Shown here piece after piece: positions 47,399 through 57,100 of a stretch of DNA of 64,000 nucleotides. A model generated the notes under the pieces. The model did not search any database. It was not told where the DNA came from and saw only the letters and a list, made by a program, of their open reading frames with translations. The stretch is from Streptomyces sp. NBC_01214 (GTDB taxonomy: Bacteria > Actinomycetota > Actinomycetes > Streptomycetales > Streptomycetaceae). Position 1 is the first letter of the stretch. Every line of letters starts with the position of its first letter. The DNA is taken from contig NZ_JAPEOS010000001.1 of the NCBI RefSeq assembly GCF_026340975.1, forward strand, positions 558,001 to 622,000, read 5' to 3'. The translations under genes and the position numbers were made by a program.

Positions 47399-47588
47399 TT
47401 GCTGGAGAAAGGGATGGCCAAAGGTCGTCGGTGCGTGGCTGATTGGTCGGAACGATCAAGCGGGGCAGCTTGGAATCACTCCCCTACGTCTATTACCTTT
47501 CGATAACGCAGTGCGGTCGTCCCAGCCGTCGCAAGAGACGGCACCGTGCGCGCGCGCGTCCCCGCGCGTCGATGAGGAGCGTGCCCTG

Positions 47589-48623
47589 GTGGCCTCCAAC
47601 TTGCCTGCCCCTGAAGGCATCGAGATCCAGGAGTCGCCCACCGCGGGTGCCTGGGGCGAGTGGAATCCCACCGAGGATTCGGTGCGGCCGGTCCGCGGCA
47701 AGCACCGGGTCGCCAAGCAGCGCGGGGGACTTGCCCGCAGCTCCACCGTGCTCGGCGTCGGTGTCATCGCGGCGGTCGGCGCCGGCGGCATCGCCACGGC
47801 ACAGGACCGGCCCCAGGTCGCGATATCCCTGCCGGCGCTGCCCGACATGATGACCGGGAACAAGGCCCAGCAGGAGGACGGCGGTTCCGGACCGGCGGCC
47901 TCGACGGGCGAGCGGACGGGGATCATCGCGCAGCAGTCCGCCCAGGGCGCGGACGCGGGCGAGGCGTTGCGCAACCGCATCCTCCAGCAGGCCGAGGCCC
48001 AGCAGGGCGCCGCTGAAGCGACCGCCCGGGCGGAGGCCGAGCGGGCCGCGCAGCAGGCTGCCGCCCAGGAGGCCAAGGAGAAGCTGGAGGAGGCCCGCAA
48101 GGCCGCCGAGGAAGCGAAGACGCAGGCGGAGGTGAAGGCCAAGGAAGAGGCCGAGGCGAAGGCTGCGGAAGCGGCGGCGGCTGCGGCTGCGGCCAAGGCC
48201 GAGCAGGAGCGCGTCGCCAAGCCGTCCGGCAGCTACTCCCTGCCCACCTCCGCCTACACCCTCACCTCGCACTACGGGGCCTCCGGCTCCATGTGGTCCT
48301 CCGGCCACCACACCGGCCTCGACTTCGCGGCCCCGACCGGCACCCCGGTCAAGGCCGTGGCCGCCGGAAAGATCACCTCGGCCGGCTGGTCCGGCGCGTA
48401 CGGCTACCGGATCGTGCTGGAGCTCCCGGACGGCACGGAGATCTGGTACTGCCACCTCTCCTCGATGTCGGTGACCTCAGGCGCCGTCGGCGCCGGCGAG
48501 ACCATCGGCCGCGTCGGCGCCACCGGCAACGTCACCGGACCTCATCTCCACCTGGAAGTACGCAAGGGCGGATCGACGCAGGACCCGCTGGCGTGGCTGA
48601 ACTCCAAGGGCCTGAACGTCTGA
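47589..48623 (+). CDS. M23 (LytM-type) peptidoglycan endopeptidase with coiled coil
   Basis: 344 residues from GTG 47589 with GAGGAG at 47574-47579. Cytoplasmic head with Trp-rich EWNPTED, a membrane anchor or signal (about 51-71), an Ala/Glu/Lys coiled coil (about 130-215), then a LytM domain (about 225-335) with metal ligands H241 and D245 in HHTGLDF and H321 in GPHLHLEV. It would cut cell-wall crosslinks outside the membrane. It converges on a PrsW-like gene and their ends overlap by 92 bp. Confidence 0.92.
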   Translation: MASNLPAPEGIEIQESPTAGAWGEWNPTEDSVRPVRGKHRVAKQRGGLARSSTVLGVGVIAAVGAGGIATAQDRPQVAISLPALPDMMTGNKAQQEDGGSGPAASTGERTGIIAQQSAQGADAGEALRNRILQQAEAQQGAAEATARAEAERAAQQAAAQEAKEKLEEARKAAEEAKTQAEVKAKEEAEAKAAEAAAAAAAAKAEQERVAKPSGSYSLPTSAYTLTSHYGASGSMWSSGHHTGLDFAAPTGTPVKAVAAGKITSAGWSGAYGYRIVLELPDGTEIWYCHLSSMSVTSGAVGAGETIGRVGATGNVTGPHLHLEVRKGGSTQDPLAWLNSKGLNV

Positions 48624-50013
48624 GACCCGGCTCCCGGGCCGTTCCCGGAGTTGCTCCCGGGGCCGGTTCCAGGGTCGGCCCCGGGCCCGTTCCCCGGGTC
48701 GGCCCCGGGCCCGTTCCCCGGATCGGGTCCGGCGCGCCACGGTCCTGGTCCGCCCGCCGCGGCCCGGGTACGTCCGTCCGTGCGGCCGCCGGGTCCGGGT
48801 CCGGTTCCGGGTCCAGAGGGTCGAACCACGGTGGAACCAGCTCCTCCATGACCGCCGCCCGGGCCAGTGCGGGACCCGCCGTCGCCCGGGACTGCCAGAG
48901 CCGGTGCAGCAACTCCAGCTCCCGGCCCGCGAAATCCCGCTCCCGCACGGGGCCGCCGCGGCGCGCCCGGTTCCGTAGGAGGGCCAGGGCCGCCGCGTCC
49001 GCCTCGTAGCGGGCGACCGTGCGTCCGGCCGCCCGGCCCCCGCTGCGCCGGGCCAGGGCGCGGGCCAGCGACCGGGCCGGCATCGAAGCCAGGGCCGGGA
49101 CCTCGGCCGCACCGAGCCAGCCCGCGGCCGCGTACAGCGCGAGTTCACCCTCGACGGCCCGCAACCGGTTGCGCCGTATCCGCACCGCCAGCCACACCAG
49201 CAGCCCGAACACCGGGACCATCACGCAGCTGTAGACCACGTAGAACCCGTGCTCCCCGAACTGCGAGGAGCCGTTCCACAGCGCGTGCATGCCCATGGCC
49301 AGCGCCAGGCCGAGCAGCGGCAGGAAGATCCTGCGCGAGCGGCGGGCACTGACGGCGGCCACGCCGAAGCCCAGCCCGGTGAGCACGGTGAACAGCGGGT
49401 GCGCGAACGGCGACAGCACTATCCGCACGAAGAAGGTCGCCATCGTCACCGATTCGAGCACGCCGCTGCGGTCGGCCAGGTCCTCCACGAAGGCGTTGCC
49501 GAGGTAGAGGATGTTCTCGGTGAAGGCGAAGCCGGTGGCGGTGAAGCCGGCCACCACGAACCCGTCGGCGGGGCCGGTGAAATGGCGTCTTCGGAACGAG
49601 AACACCAGCAGCAGGGCGGCCGCCTTGGCGCTCTCCTCCACCACCGGGGCGATGGCCACCGAGCCGAGGTGATCGGCGGCGGAGGCGTCGGTGGTGGCCG
49701 CGGCTATCCACTCGGTGGCGAAGTTGTTGGCCAGTATCGCGATCAGCGCCGCGGTGCAGGCACCCCAGCCGAAGCAGAACAGCAGCTGAGACCAGGGCGC
49801 GGGCGCGGCCCGGCCCAGCCACCGGAAGGCCGCCATGAGCGGCGGCACCGGTAGCAGGGCCAGACCGAGACCGACGAAGAAGCCCGAGGTGCCGGTCTGT
49901 TCCCGCACGAGTTCGAGGATGGCGACCCCGGTCGCGGCGAGCAGGGCGAGGAGCACGCACGTGCGGACCGTGCCGGACGGACGTGGGAGCACGAGTTGGA
50001 GCGCTCGGTACAC
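48532..50013 (-). CDS. PrsW-family intramembrane metalloprotease
   Basis: 493 residues from GTG 50013. Seven to eight membrane segments in the first 290 residues contain the PrsW motifs: VVEESAKA (EExxK), FTENILYL and HALWNGS. A long cytoplasmic region follows, ending in Pro/Gly/Arg low complexity encoded partly by 24-bp repeats. PrsW in Bacillus cleaves the anti-sigma factor RsiW; here the substrate is unknown, though several sigma-linked genes are nearby. The last 31 codons lie antisense to the peptidase gene. Confidence 0.9.
   Translation of the reverse strand: MYRALQLVLPRPSGTVRTCVLLALLAATGVAILELVREQTGTSGFFVGLGLALLPVPPLMAAFRWLGRAAPAPWSQLLFCFGWGACTAALIAILANNFATEWIAAATTDASAADHLGSVAIAPVVEESAKAAALLLVFSFRRRHFTGPADGFVVAGFTATGFAFTENILYLGNAFVEDLADRSGVLESVTMATFFVRIVLSPFAHPLFTVLTGLGFGVAAVSARRSRRIFLPLLGLALAMGMHALWNGSSQFGEHGFYVVYSCVMVPVFGLLVWLAVRIRRNRLRAVEGELALYAAAGWLGAAEVPALASMPARSLARALARRSGGRAAGRTVARYEADAAALALLRNRARRGGPVRERDFAGRELELLHRLWQSRATAGPALARAAVMEELVPPWFDPLDPEPDPDPAAARTDVPGPRRADQDRGAPDPIRGTGPGPTRGTGPGPTLEPAPGATPGTAREPGLRRSGPWSSATPAGPASIRPCVLPGGDEVR
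48672..48719. repeat. Two exact 24-bp tandem repeats
   Basis: A 24-bp unit starting GGGTCGGCCCCGGGCCCG occurs at 48672-48695 and 48696-48719, with degenerate copies on both sides. It encodes RGTGPGPT-type repeats in the PrsW-like tail, just outside the M23 stop. Confidence 0.85.
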
Positions 50014-50019
50014 ACCATG

Positions 50020-50025
50020 ACCCTA
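50020..50025 (-). promoter_or_regulatory. -10 box of the PrsW-like gene
   Basis: TAGGGT on the minus strand ends 6 bp before GTG 50013, pointing to a leaderless transcript. Confidence 0.5.
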
Positions 50026-50056
50026 GCGATCCGGTCTGACACGCGCGGTGACCTTG

Positions 50057-50869
50057 TCAGTTCTCCGTGCGACGGAAGAGCAAGTCGTGTACGAGGTGGC
50101 CCTTGTCGAGGCCCTGGCCCTCGAAGCGGGTCAGCGGCCGGAAGGCGGGCCGCGGGGAGAAGCCGCCGTCGGGCTGGGTGTTCTCGAAGTCCTGGTGCGC
50201 GGTGAGCACTTCGAGCATCTGCTCGGCGTACGGCTCCCAGTCGGTCGCGCAGTGCAGTACGGCCCCGGGCGCCAGACGAGTGGCGGCCAGCGTCAGGAAG
50301 TCGGGCTGGATCAGCCGGCGCTTGTGGTGGCGGGCCTTGGGCCACGGGTCCGGGAAGTACACGCGGATGCCGGCCAGCGAGTCGGGCGGCAGCATCTCGC
50401 GGAGCAGGATGATGGCGTCGCCGTTGGCCACCCGGACGTTGGTCATCCCGCCGCGCTCGGCGAGGGCGAGCAGGTTGCCCTGCCCGGGGGTGTGCACGTC
50501 GGCGGCGAGGATCCCGGTGCCGGGGTCGTCGGCGGCCATCTGGGCCGTGGCCTCGCCCATGCCGAAGCCGATCTCCAGGACGACCGGGAGGCCGTCGAAG
50601 AGCTCCTCGAGGTCGAGGACCCGGTGGCCGTCGATGTCCAGGCCCCAGGTGCCCCACAGGCGCTTCAGGGCCTCGCCCTGGCCGGTGGTGACCCGGCTGC
50701 GCCGGGGCTGGAAGCTGCGGATCCGCCGCTCGTGGTGCGAGCCGGCCGGGTCCGGCGAAGGCCCGTCGGGGAAGCGGGGCTCGGTGCGCCACTTGGGCGG
50801 CACGTACGCGTTCGTCTCCGGTGCGGCGTCCGGGAGGCGGGGCGACTGGGGGTTCAGGGACTCAGACAC
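50057..50869 (-). CDS. trmB: tRNA (guanine-N7-)-methyltransferase
   Basis: 270 residues from GTG 50869. SAM-binding LEIGFGMGEATAQMA, ILAADVHTPG and the family signature VYFPDPWPKARHHKRRLIQPDFL. It methylates G46 of tRNA variable loops. A divergent N-terminal extension of about 60 residues is usual in actinobacteria. It ends 31 bp before the GTG-box region of the PrsW-like gene on the same strand. Confidence 0.96.
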   Translation of the reverse strand: MSESLNPQSPRLPDAAPETNAYVPPKWRTEPRFPDGPSPDPAGSHHERRIRSFQPRRSRVTTGQGEALKRLWGTWGLDIDGHRVLDLEELFDGLPVVLEIGFGMGEATAQMAADDPGTGILAADVHTPGQGNLLALAERGGMTNVRVANGDAIILLREMLPPDSLAGIRVYFPDPWPKARHHKRRLIQPDFLTLAATRLAPGAVLHCATDWEPYAEQMLEVLTAHQDFENTQPDGGFSPRPAFRPLTRFEGQGLDKGHLVHDLLFRRTEN

Positions 50870-50930
50870 AATGCGCTGATTCTACGACGGGGGTCAGCGC
50901 GGTCGCCCGTCCTGGGGCTCCGGCCGGTCC

Positions 50931-50987
50931 CCGGTCCTCGAACGCCGGACGGGCTGAAATCCAGCCCGTCCGTCGCTCGAGGACCGG
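50931..50987. repeat. Dispersed-type intergenic palindrome
   Basis: Nested inverted repeats: outer CCGGTCCTCGA (50931-50941) with TCGAGGACCGG (50977-50987), inner CGGACGGGCTG (50946-50956) with CAGCCCGTCCG (50962-50972). From memory, sequences of this GCCGGACGGGCTG type recur between genes in Streptomyces chromosomes. It may also terminate the oxidase transcript upstream or that of neighbours. Confidence 0.65.
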
Positions 50988-51049
50988 GTCGGGGAGAAGG
51001 CTCCGCGCAGCGGGAGGTTCGCGGCCGGCGGCCCGGGCTTCGGGTCCGC

Positions 51050-52252
51050 TCAGGCCGAGCCCAGGGTCCGCAGGGCGCGGGTGGCGATCTCCCTGCCGAT
51101 CGGGAGGGACGCGGTCGCGGCGGGCGAGGGGGCGTTGAGGACGTGGACCGTACGCGGGGCGTCGCGGATCAGGAAGTCGTCCACCAGGGTGCCGTCGCGC
51201 AGCACGGCCTGGGCGCGGACCCCGGCCTCGGCGGGCCGCAGGTCGGCGGCGGTGACGGCCGGCAGCAGGCGCCGCACCGCCCGGGTGAAGGCCTGCTTCG
51301 ACAGCGAGCGGTGGATCTCGCCCGTCCCGTACCGCCAGTGCCGTGCGGCCATGCGCCAGGAGCCCGGCCAGGCGAGCTCGTCGGCGATGTCCCCGGGCCG
51401 CACCGTCGACCAGGCGTAGCCCTCGCGGGCCAGCGCGGGCACGGCGTTGGGGCCGACGTGGACGCCGCCGCCGATGCCCCGGGTCAGGTGCACCCCGAGG
51501 AAGGGGAACGCCGGGTCGGGCACCGGGTACACCAGGCCCCGGACCAAGTCCGGCCGCGCCAGGTCGTAGTACTCGCCACGGAAGGGGATGATCCGCATGC
51601 CCGGGTCGTCCCCGGCGAGGCGGGCGACCCGGTCGCACTGGAGGCCCGCGCAGTTCACCAGCACCCGCGCCCTGACCACCAGGCCGGACGTCGTGCGGAC
51701 CGCCACGGCCGAGGCGCGCCGGGAGATCAGGTCCACGGCGCCGCCGTAGACGATCTCGGCGCCGGAGGACTCCGCGAGCTGGGCGCTCACCCGTCCGTAG
51801 TCGACGATCCCGGTGCTGCCGACGTGGATCGCCGCCAGCCCCCGCACCTCCGGCTCGTACTCCGTGATCTGCGCCGGGCCGAGCTCGCGCACCGGAATGC
51901 CGTTTTCCCGGCCGCGCTGGACCAGGGCGTGCAGCCGAGGCAGCTCCTCCCGCTCCGTGGCGACGATGAGCTTGCCCGTCACCTCGTGCGGAATCCCGTG
52001 CTCCGCACAGAACTTGACCATCTCCGCGGCCCCGCTCACCGCGAAGCGCGCCTTCAGGGAACCCGGGCGGTAGTAGATCCCGCTGTGGATCACCCCGCTG
52101 TTGCGGCCCGTCTGGTGCCGGGCCGGGCCCGACTCCTTCTCCAGGACCACGATCCTGGTCCCCGGAGCCAGGCGCGACAATGCATGCGCCGTCGACAGGC
52201 CGACGATCCCGCCGCCGATCACCAGCACATCGCAGTCCACGCCGCCACCCAC
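51050..52252 (-). CDS. lhgO: L-2-hydroxyglutarate oxidase-like FAD oxidoreductase
   Basis: 400 residues from GTG 52252, which has GGGAGG 8 nt upstream; ATG 52282 is an alternative without a site. DAO-type flavoprotein: FAD-binding VLVIGGGIVGLSTAHAL, ARHQTGRNSGVIHSGIYY (LhgO/GlpD-like), and a C-terminal ATASLPIGREIA. It would oxidise L-2-hydroxyglutarate to 2-oxoglutarate, a metabolite-repair reaction, passing electrons to the membrane. Substrate assignment is by family resemblance. Confidence 0.85.
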   Translation of the reverse strand: MGGGVDCDVLVIGGGIVGLSTAHALSRLAPGTRIVVLEKESGPARHQTGRNSGVIHSGIYYRPGSLKARFAVSGAAEMVKFCAEHGIPHEVTGKLIVATEREELPRLHALVQRGRENGIPVRELGPAQITEYEPEVRGLAAIHVGSTGIVDYGRVSAQLAESSGAEIVYGGAVDLISRRASAVAVRTTSGLVVRARVLVNCAGLQCDRVARLAGDDPGMRIIPFRGEYYDLARPDLVRGLVYPVPDPAFPFLGVHLTRGIGGGVHVGPNAVPALAREGYAWSTVRPGDIADELAWPGSWRMAARHWRYGTGEIHRSLSKQAFTRAVRRLLPAVTAADLRPAEAGVRAQAVLRDGTLVDDFLIRDAPRTVHVLNAPSPAATASLPIGREIATRALRTLGSA

Positions 52253-52327
52253 GCTGACACCTCCCACCCCTGCATACTGCACCCCGGCACCGACAATGCG
52301 GCCACGCGGCCCCCCGGAAGTCGGGTC

Positions 52328-54154
52328 TTACGCCGGCGCCACCAACAGCGGCCGGGCCCGTTCCCGCAGCTCTGCTACACGCGGCTCGTCCCCGTACGGT
52401 TCCAGGCGGTGCAGCAGGTCCCGTACGTATTCGGTCGTCCGTGCCGAGGAGATCCTCCCCGCCACCTCCACCGCCCGGGTGCCCGCCGCGCACGCCGCGT
52501 CGAGATTGCCCGACTCCAGCTCGGCGACCGCGCTCACCACCAGCCGCAGCCCGTGCGACCGTACGTACTCCTCGGTGGGGCGCGACAGGGCTTGCTCGGT
52601 GAACCGCCGCACCTGCCGGGGCAGTTTCAGGTCCCGGTAGCATTCTGCGGCATCTGCCGCGAAACGGTCGTACGAGTAGAAACCCAGCCAGGTCGGATCC
52701 GGATCGCCCTCCCGGGACCGCTCCAGCCACCCCTCCGCCGCCCGCAGCGCGGCCCCGGCGGCCGTCGAATCGCCGGCCTTCGCGTGCGCCCGTGCCTCGA
52801 CCAGCCGGAAGAAGCTCATGGTGCGGGCGGTGGCCAGGCCGCGGTTGCGCTCGACGGCCGCCTGCGCGAGGTCCACCCCCTCGTCGGGGAAGTCCCGGTA
52901 GGTCGCCTGCAGGGACATCGAGGCCAGCACGTAGCCGCCGAGCGGTACGTCCGCGGCCGCGCGGGCGAGCCGCAGCGCCTGGATGTAGTAGCGCTGGGCC
53001 GCTTCCTGCTGGCCGGTGTCGAAGGCCATCCACCCGGCCAGCCGGGTCAGCTCGGCGGTCGCGCCGAACAGCGCGCGGCCCACCTCGTCGGTGTACGAGC
53101 CGAGCAGCAGCGGCGCCGCGTCCACCCGCAGGCACTCGGGGACCATCGACGAACGCCAGTCCCCGCCGCCGTACTTGGAGTCCCAGCGGCGTGCGTCCTC
53201 GGCCGCCTCGCGCAACTTCGACACGTCGCTGTGGCCCACGCGCTGGCCGTGGTCGCGCGGCGTTTCGGGGCCGGGCTGGGCGGGCACAACGGTGGACGGC
53301 GGGCCTGTCGACGGTCCCACCATCGGGCCCGCCAGACCTGTCATCGGGCCGGTCGTGCGGCCGTCCGGGGAGGTCCGGGGACCTGGTGCTGCCGTCGCCT
53401 CGCGCGCCGGCGCGCCGTGAGGCGAGGGGGGCGTTGATACGGGGCTCTGGACCATGGAGTGCCGCGCCGCGCGGTCGAGCGCCGCGGAGGTGCCGGCCGT
53501 GGCGCTGCCGGCCGTCGGGTCGGCGATCGTCGCGCTGCCGGTCGCTGGGCTGTCGGTTGCCGCGTCGGCGGTTGCCGCGCCACCGGTTGCTCCGGCACCG
53601 GTCGTCGTCGCGTTGTCCGTCGTCGCGCCGGCGGTTGCCGCGTCACCGGCCGTGAGGTGCGCAGCCCGGCTGCCCGCCGGCTCCCTGGCCACCGAGCTGT
53701 CGGCGGGAGATATCAGCCAGCGCGAGGCGGGCGTCGCGTACGCCGCCACGGAGAACGAGCCCGCGAGCGACTGCCAGATCCCGCCGCCGCCGCGCCGCCC
53801 GGCGAGGTCGAGCCGGTACAGGTCGGTCGCCGAGCGCACCGCCGCGCCCACGTCGCGCGGGAAGGCCAGCCCGACCTCGGGTGCGGGGTCGGCGTCCGCC
53901 AGCCCGATCTCGTGCAGCGGCACCGGCCGCCCCAGCTTCGCGCCGATGGCGGCGGCGATCAGGTGCGGGGCGGCGCCCTGGGGCACCATCCCCTTCGACA
54001 CCCACCGGGCCACCGACGTCTTGTCGTACCGAAGCGTCAGGCCGCGCTGTGCGCCGAGGTCGTTGACCCGCCGGGCCAGCCCTGCGTTGCTGATGCCCGC
54101 GAGGGCGAGGACGGCGCCGAGCTTCTCATTGGGCTCGCGGAGCTCCCTGGACAT
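52328..54154 (-). CDS. NsdA/Spa-like sporulation-associated regulator
   Basis: 608 residues from ATG 54154; the frame is open back to 54463 but the family starts [20 protein letters not shown]-terminal HTH-like part (about 10-75, [18 protein letters not shown]...[13 protein letters not shown]), then an Ala/Thr/Gly/Pro low-complexity insert (about 165-290), then TPR-like helices (about 330-600). NsdA proteins hold back sporulation and antibiotic production in Streptomyces; related genes are annotated sporulation-associated. The insert makes this one longer than usual (about 480-500). Confidence 0.8.
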   Translation of the reverse strand: MSRELREPNEKLGAVLALAGISNAGLARRVNDLGAQRGLTLRYDKTSVARWVSKGMVPQGAAPHLIAAAIGAKLGRPVPLHEIGLADADPAPEVGLAFPRDVGAAVRSATDLYRLDLAGRRGGGGIWQSLAGSFSVAAYATPASRWLISPADSSVAREPAGSRAAHLTAGDAATAGATTDNATTTGAGATGGAATADAATDSPATGSATIADPTAGSATAGTSAALDRAARHSMVQSPVSTPPSPHGAPAREATAAPGPRTSPDGRTTGPMTGLAGPMVGPSTGPPSTVVPAQPGPETPRDHGQRVGHSDVSKLREAAEDARRWDSKYGGGDWRSSMVPECLRVDAAPLLLGSYTDEVGRALFGATAELTRLAGWMAFDTGQQEAAQRYYIQALRLARAAADVPLGGYVLASMSLQATYRDFPDEGVDLAQAAVERNRGLATARTMSFFRLVEARAHAKAGDSTAAGAALRAAEGWLERSREGDPDPTWLGFYSYDRFAADAAECYRDLKLPRQVRRFTEQALSRPTEEYVRSHGLRLVVSAVAELESGNLDAACAAGTRAVEVAGRISSARTTEYVRDLLHRLEPYGDEPRVAELRERARPLLVAPA

Positions 54155-54784
54155 GCGCCACCCCTCGTCACACGCGGAACGCAGACGCCGCCGGGGCATA
54201 GGCGCCCGGCATTTCGTAAACCCAGCGTAGTTCCCCGCCTCCCAAGCGTTAAGGCCCTTACTTCCGTATGGCGGGATTGTTGTCCGTTTGCACAGTCCGC
54301 CCCGGGCCCGGAGCCGGGGCGCACGTGTCATCGCGTGCTCCGTCCGTGTGGCCGTGCGCCCGCCCGTGCGCTCTGGCCGGTCCCCGGACCCGGCGATTCG
54401 ATGTGCGGTGCGTGGGTCGGCCCGCCGCCTGACCGGGCGGGTCGGGGGACGCCGCTGCCCCAATCCCCGCGGGTGGCGGAACGGTCCGGGGGGCGGATTG
54501 CGCCCTCCGGACCGCGCCCCCGCGCGGGGGCGCCGGCGGCCCGTGACGGCCCCTCCGGCGGCCGAAGAATGGCTGAAAGCGACCTATGGGGCGGTGGGAA
54601 CGGAACGTCAAATACCGAGTAGCCGGCGCGTGTTCGTTTGCATGTGCGCCCCCTTTTGCCCCTCTCGCACGCCTGTCCCGTGGCAGCATGGACCCCGAGC
54701 CACCCGGGGTCCCGCGGCCGCGCCCTCAGCGCTGTCCGTGCTGCCTGTGCCCCGGTCATGTGCCCACGGGCTGGGGAGGCGGCG
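54155..54784. other. 630-bp divergent intergenic region
   Basis: Lies between the NsdA-like gene (minus) and the asparagine-synthetase-like gene (plus). There is no convincing gene. A 20-nt perfect palindrome (GCGCCCCCGCGCGGGGGCGC) lies at 54514-54533. On the minus strand 54640-54605 an 11-codon frame MQTNTRRLLGI follows a purine-rich stretch; it may be a tiny leader peptide but could be chance. No lasso-type precursor was found. Confidence 0.45.
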
Positions 54785-57010
54785 GTGCGCTGGTTGGTGG
54801 GTTGGAGCAGTATCGCCGCGAGCTTCGGCACGGCCGGAAGGGTCTCCGGTCAGACCTCCGCGCAGGCCTCCGGCCAGGGCGGATACGGCCAGAGCGGCTA
54901 CGGCGTCTACGGCGACGGCGGCGCGCCCCTGCACGGCGGCCTCGCGGACGCCGCCCATCCGGACGACCCCGGCGCGGACGCGGAACGCACCGTCCACCCC
55001 GTCGGCGCACAACTGCTCTGGGGCGACCCCGACCCCCTCTGGGCCGTCGGCGACTGGCGCCCCGACGAGATCCGCACGCTCACCGCCGACCCCGCCGATC
55101 CCTTCACCCGGCTCGCCGTCCTCGGCTGCTGCGGCGCGACCGACGCCGAACTGCGCCGCGCCCTCTACGCCGCCCGCGGCGGCGCGCTGCGCCACCTCAC
55201 CCAGTGGTCCGGCAGCTACACCGCCGTCGTCCAGGCCGGCCGCCGCATCACCGTCGTCGGCGACCTCGCGGGCGCCCGGCCCGTCTTCTACACCCCCTGG
55301 GCGAGCGGCACGGCGTACGCCACCGCCGCCCTCCCGCTCGCCGACCTCATCGAGGCCCAGCTCGACATCGGTCACCTCGCCGCCCTGCTGGCCTGCCCGG
55401 ACAGTCCCGAAGCGCTGGGCGACGGCACACCGTACGCCGGGGTCCGGCGCATCCCGCCCGGGCACGCGCTCATCCTGCGCGAGGGCTCCCGCGAGATCAC
55501 CGGCTACGAGCAGGTCGCCTCGCTCGCCGTGGCCGCCCCCGAGGTCGATGCCGAGCGCGCGGTGGAGGGCGTACGGGAAGCGTTGGTGGACGCCGTGCGC
55601 GCCCGGCTCACGGCTCCGCGGCATGCTCCCGACGCAGCTCCGCCGTACGATCCCGGCCCCGTGCCCGGAATGGGCCCCGCCGACCGGCGCGCGGCCCGCG
55701 GCGCCCCGGCCCCCGGGGTGGGCGCCGACCTCTCCGGCGGCAGCGCCTCCGCGACGCTTGCGCTGCTGGCGGCCGGTCTACCGGGGGCGCCGGGCAGCCT
55801 GCTGAGTCCCGCCGGGGCGCGGCTGCTGGCCGTCACCTTCAACGACCTGGCCACCCCGCAGGGGCGCGAGGCCGAACTGGAACGGGCCAGGGCCATCGCG
55901 GCCGACCCGCGCCTGCACCACGTCGTGGTGGCCGCCGCCGCGGAAGCCCTCCCGTACGCCGAACTCGACGGCCCGCTCACCGACGAGCCAGGCCCCTCGC
56001 TGGTCTTCGCCGCCCGCGAGCGGCGCCGGCTGGCCTCCGGCTCGGCCGACCACTTCACCGGCCACGGCGCCCGCCAGGTCCTCGACGCCCACCCGGCCCG
56101 CATGGCCGACCTCCTGATGGACCGCCGGCGGCGGCACCTGTTGCGCCCGGTGGCGGCGCTGGCCCGTTCGGCCTCCGCCTCCGGAGCTCCCGGGGAGTCC
56201 CTGCTGGTCCCGCTCACCGTGTACTCGGCGGCCCGAAGACTTGCCCGTACGACGTACCGCGCGGGCATGGAGGCCGCCGCGGCCCGGCTCCGCGCGGGCG
56301 GGGTCACCGAGAGGTCCTCCGGTCCGGTGGACGCTTCCCTCGCCGCCCTGACCTGGTCCCGCCCGGGACCGGCGGCGGGCTGGCTCACGGGGGAGGCACT
56401 GGCGGAAGTATCGATCCGCCTGACGGTCGCGGCCGGCCGCCCGCCGCTCTCGCTGCGGCCGGGGGAGGCCCGCGCCCGCTCGCTGCTCGCCCGCCACGCC
56501 GCCGACCACCGGGTCTTCGAGCAGGCGGTGGAGGTCCGTAGCCAGCGGCTGCACGCCCCCTTCCTGGACAACCAGGTCGTACGGGCCGCCCGCGCCCTGC
56601 CCGAGTCCCTGCGGGTCCAGCCAGGGGCCCGGGCCGCGATCTTGCGCAGCGTCCTGTCCTCGGCTGGGGTGCGGGAGTTCCCGCCGGGCTGGGGTGTCAC
56701 GGACCGCGTGCCGAACGAGACGGCGACCCGGCTGGGGCTGCGCGCCGCCCTGAGCGACCTGCTGGACCTGTTCGCGTCGCCGCTGCTCGCGGACGCCGGG
56801 CTGATCGAGGCCCGGGTCGTGCGCCAGGCCTTGCTTGACGCGGCCGAAGGGCGTCCGGTCCCGCTGGACGGCCTGGCGGAACTGGTCTCGATGGAGCTGT
56901 GGCTGGGCCGTCTGCTGGCCCGGCGCGGCACCTGCTGGACGGGTACTTCCACGGCGCGGCGCCGGGCGGTGCCGGAGGGAGTCCCCGTGCACCGCCCGGC
57001 GCTGTCCTGA
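54785..57010 (+). CDS. Asparagine-synthetase-like protein with degenerate active sites
   Basis: 741 residues from GTG 54785, with GGGGAGG 5 nt upstream. The overall order matches class B asparagine synthetases and the macrolactam cyclases of lasso-peptide pathways: Ntn-type N-terminal domain (GDLAGARPVFYTPW) and a synthetase domain. But the residue after the start is Arg, not the Cys2 nucleophile, so no glutaminase activity is expected. The pyrophosphate loop reads S317-G-G-S-A321-S instead of SGGxDS, losing the Asp. C-terminal helices (RLHAPFLDNQVVRAARALP) are intact. It may be a pseudoenzyme or an amide-forming enzyme with altered chemistry. Confidence 0.8.
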   Translation: MRWLVGWSSIAASFGTAGRVSGQTSAQASGQGGYGQSGYGVYGDGGAPLHGGLADAAHPDDPGADAERTVHPVGAQLLWGDPDPLWAVGDWRPDEIRTLTADPADPFTRLAVLGCCGATDAELRRALYAARGGALRHLTQWSGSYTAVVQAGRRITVVGDLAGARPVFYTPWASGTAYATAALPLADLIEAQLDIGHLAALLACPDSPEALGDGTPYAGVRRIPPGHALILREGSREITGYEQVASLAVAAPEVDAERAVEGVREALVDAVRARLTAPRHAPDAAPPYDPGPVPGMGPADRRAARGAPAPGVGADLSGGSASATLALLAAGLPGAPGSLLSPAGARLLAVTFNDLATPQGREAELERARAIAADPRLHHVVVAAAAEALPYAELDGPLTDEPGPSLVFAARERRRLASGSADHFTGHGARQVLDAHPARMADLLMDRRRRHLLRPVAALARSASASGAPGESLLVPLTVYSAARRLARTTYRAGMEAAAARLRAGGVTERSSGPVDASLAALTWSRPGPAAGWLTGEALAEVSIRLTVAAGRPPLSLRPGEARARSLLARHAADHRVFEQAVEVRSQRLHAPFLDNQVVRAARALPESLRVQPGARAAILRSVLSSAGVREFPPGWGVTDRVPNETATRLGLRAALSDLLDLFASPLLADAGLIEARVVRQALLDAAEGRPVPLDGLAELVSMELWLGRLLARRGTCWTGTSTARRRAVPEGVPVHRPALS

Positions 57011-57100
57011 CGGTCCTGTTCTCCGGAGGGGGCCGGTGGCCCCGGGTGGGTGGCTCCGGATCGGTCGCCCGGACTGGCGGCCAGGGCCGCCGGTCCCGGC

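Noticed and set aside
47288..47588. Possible ydaO/c-di-AMP riboswitch before the M23 peptidase gene
   Set aside because: Streptomyces wall-hydrolase genes often carry one, but the conserved sequence blocks are not present here; only the 20-bp palindrome stands out.
54605..54640. 11-codon minus-strand frame MQTNTRRLLGI as a leader-peptide gene
   Set aside because: Too short to separate from chance, and no downstream gene on that strand within attenuator distance.
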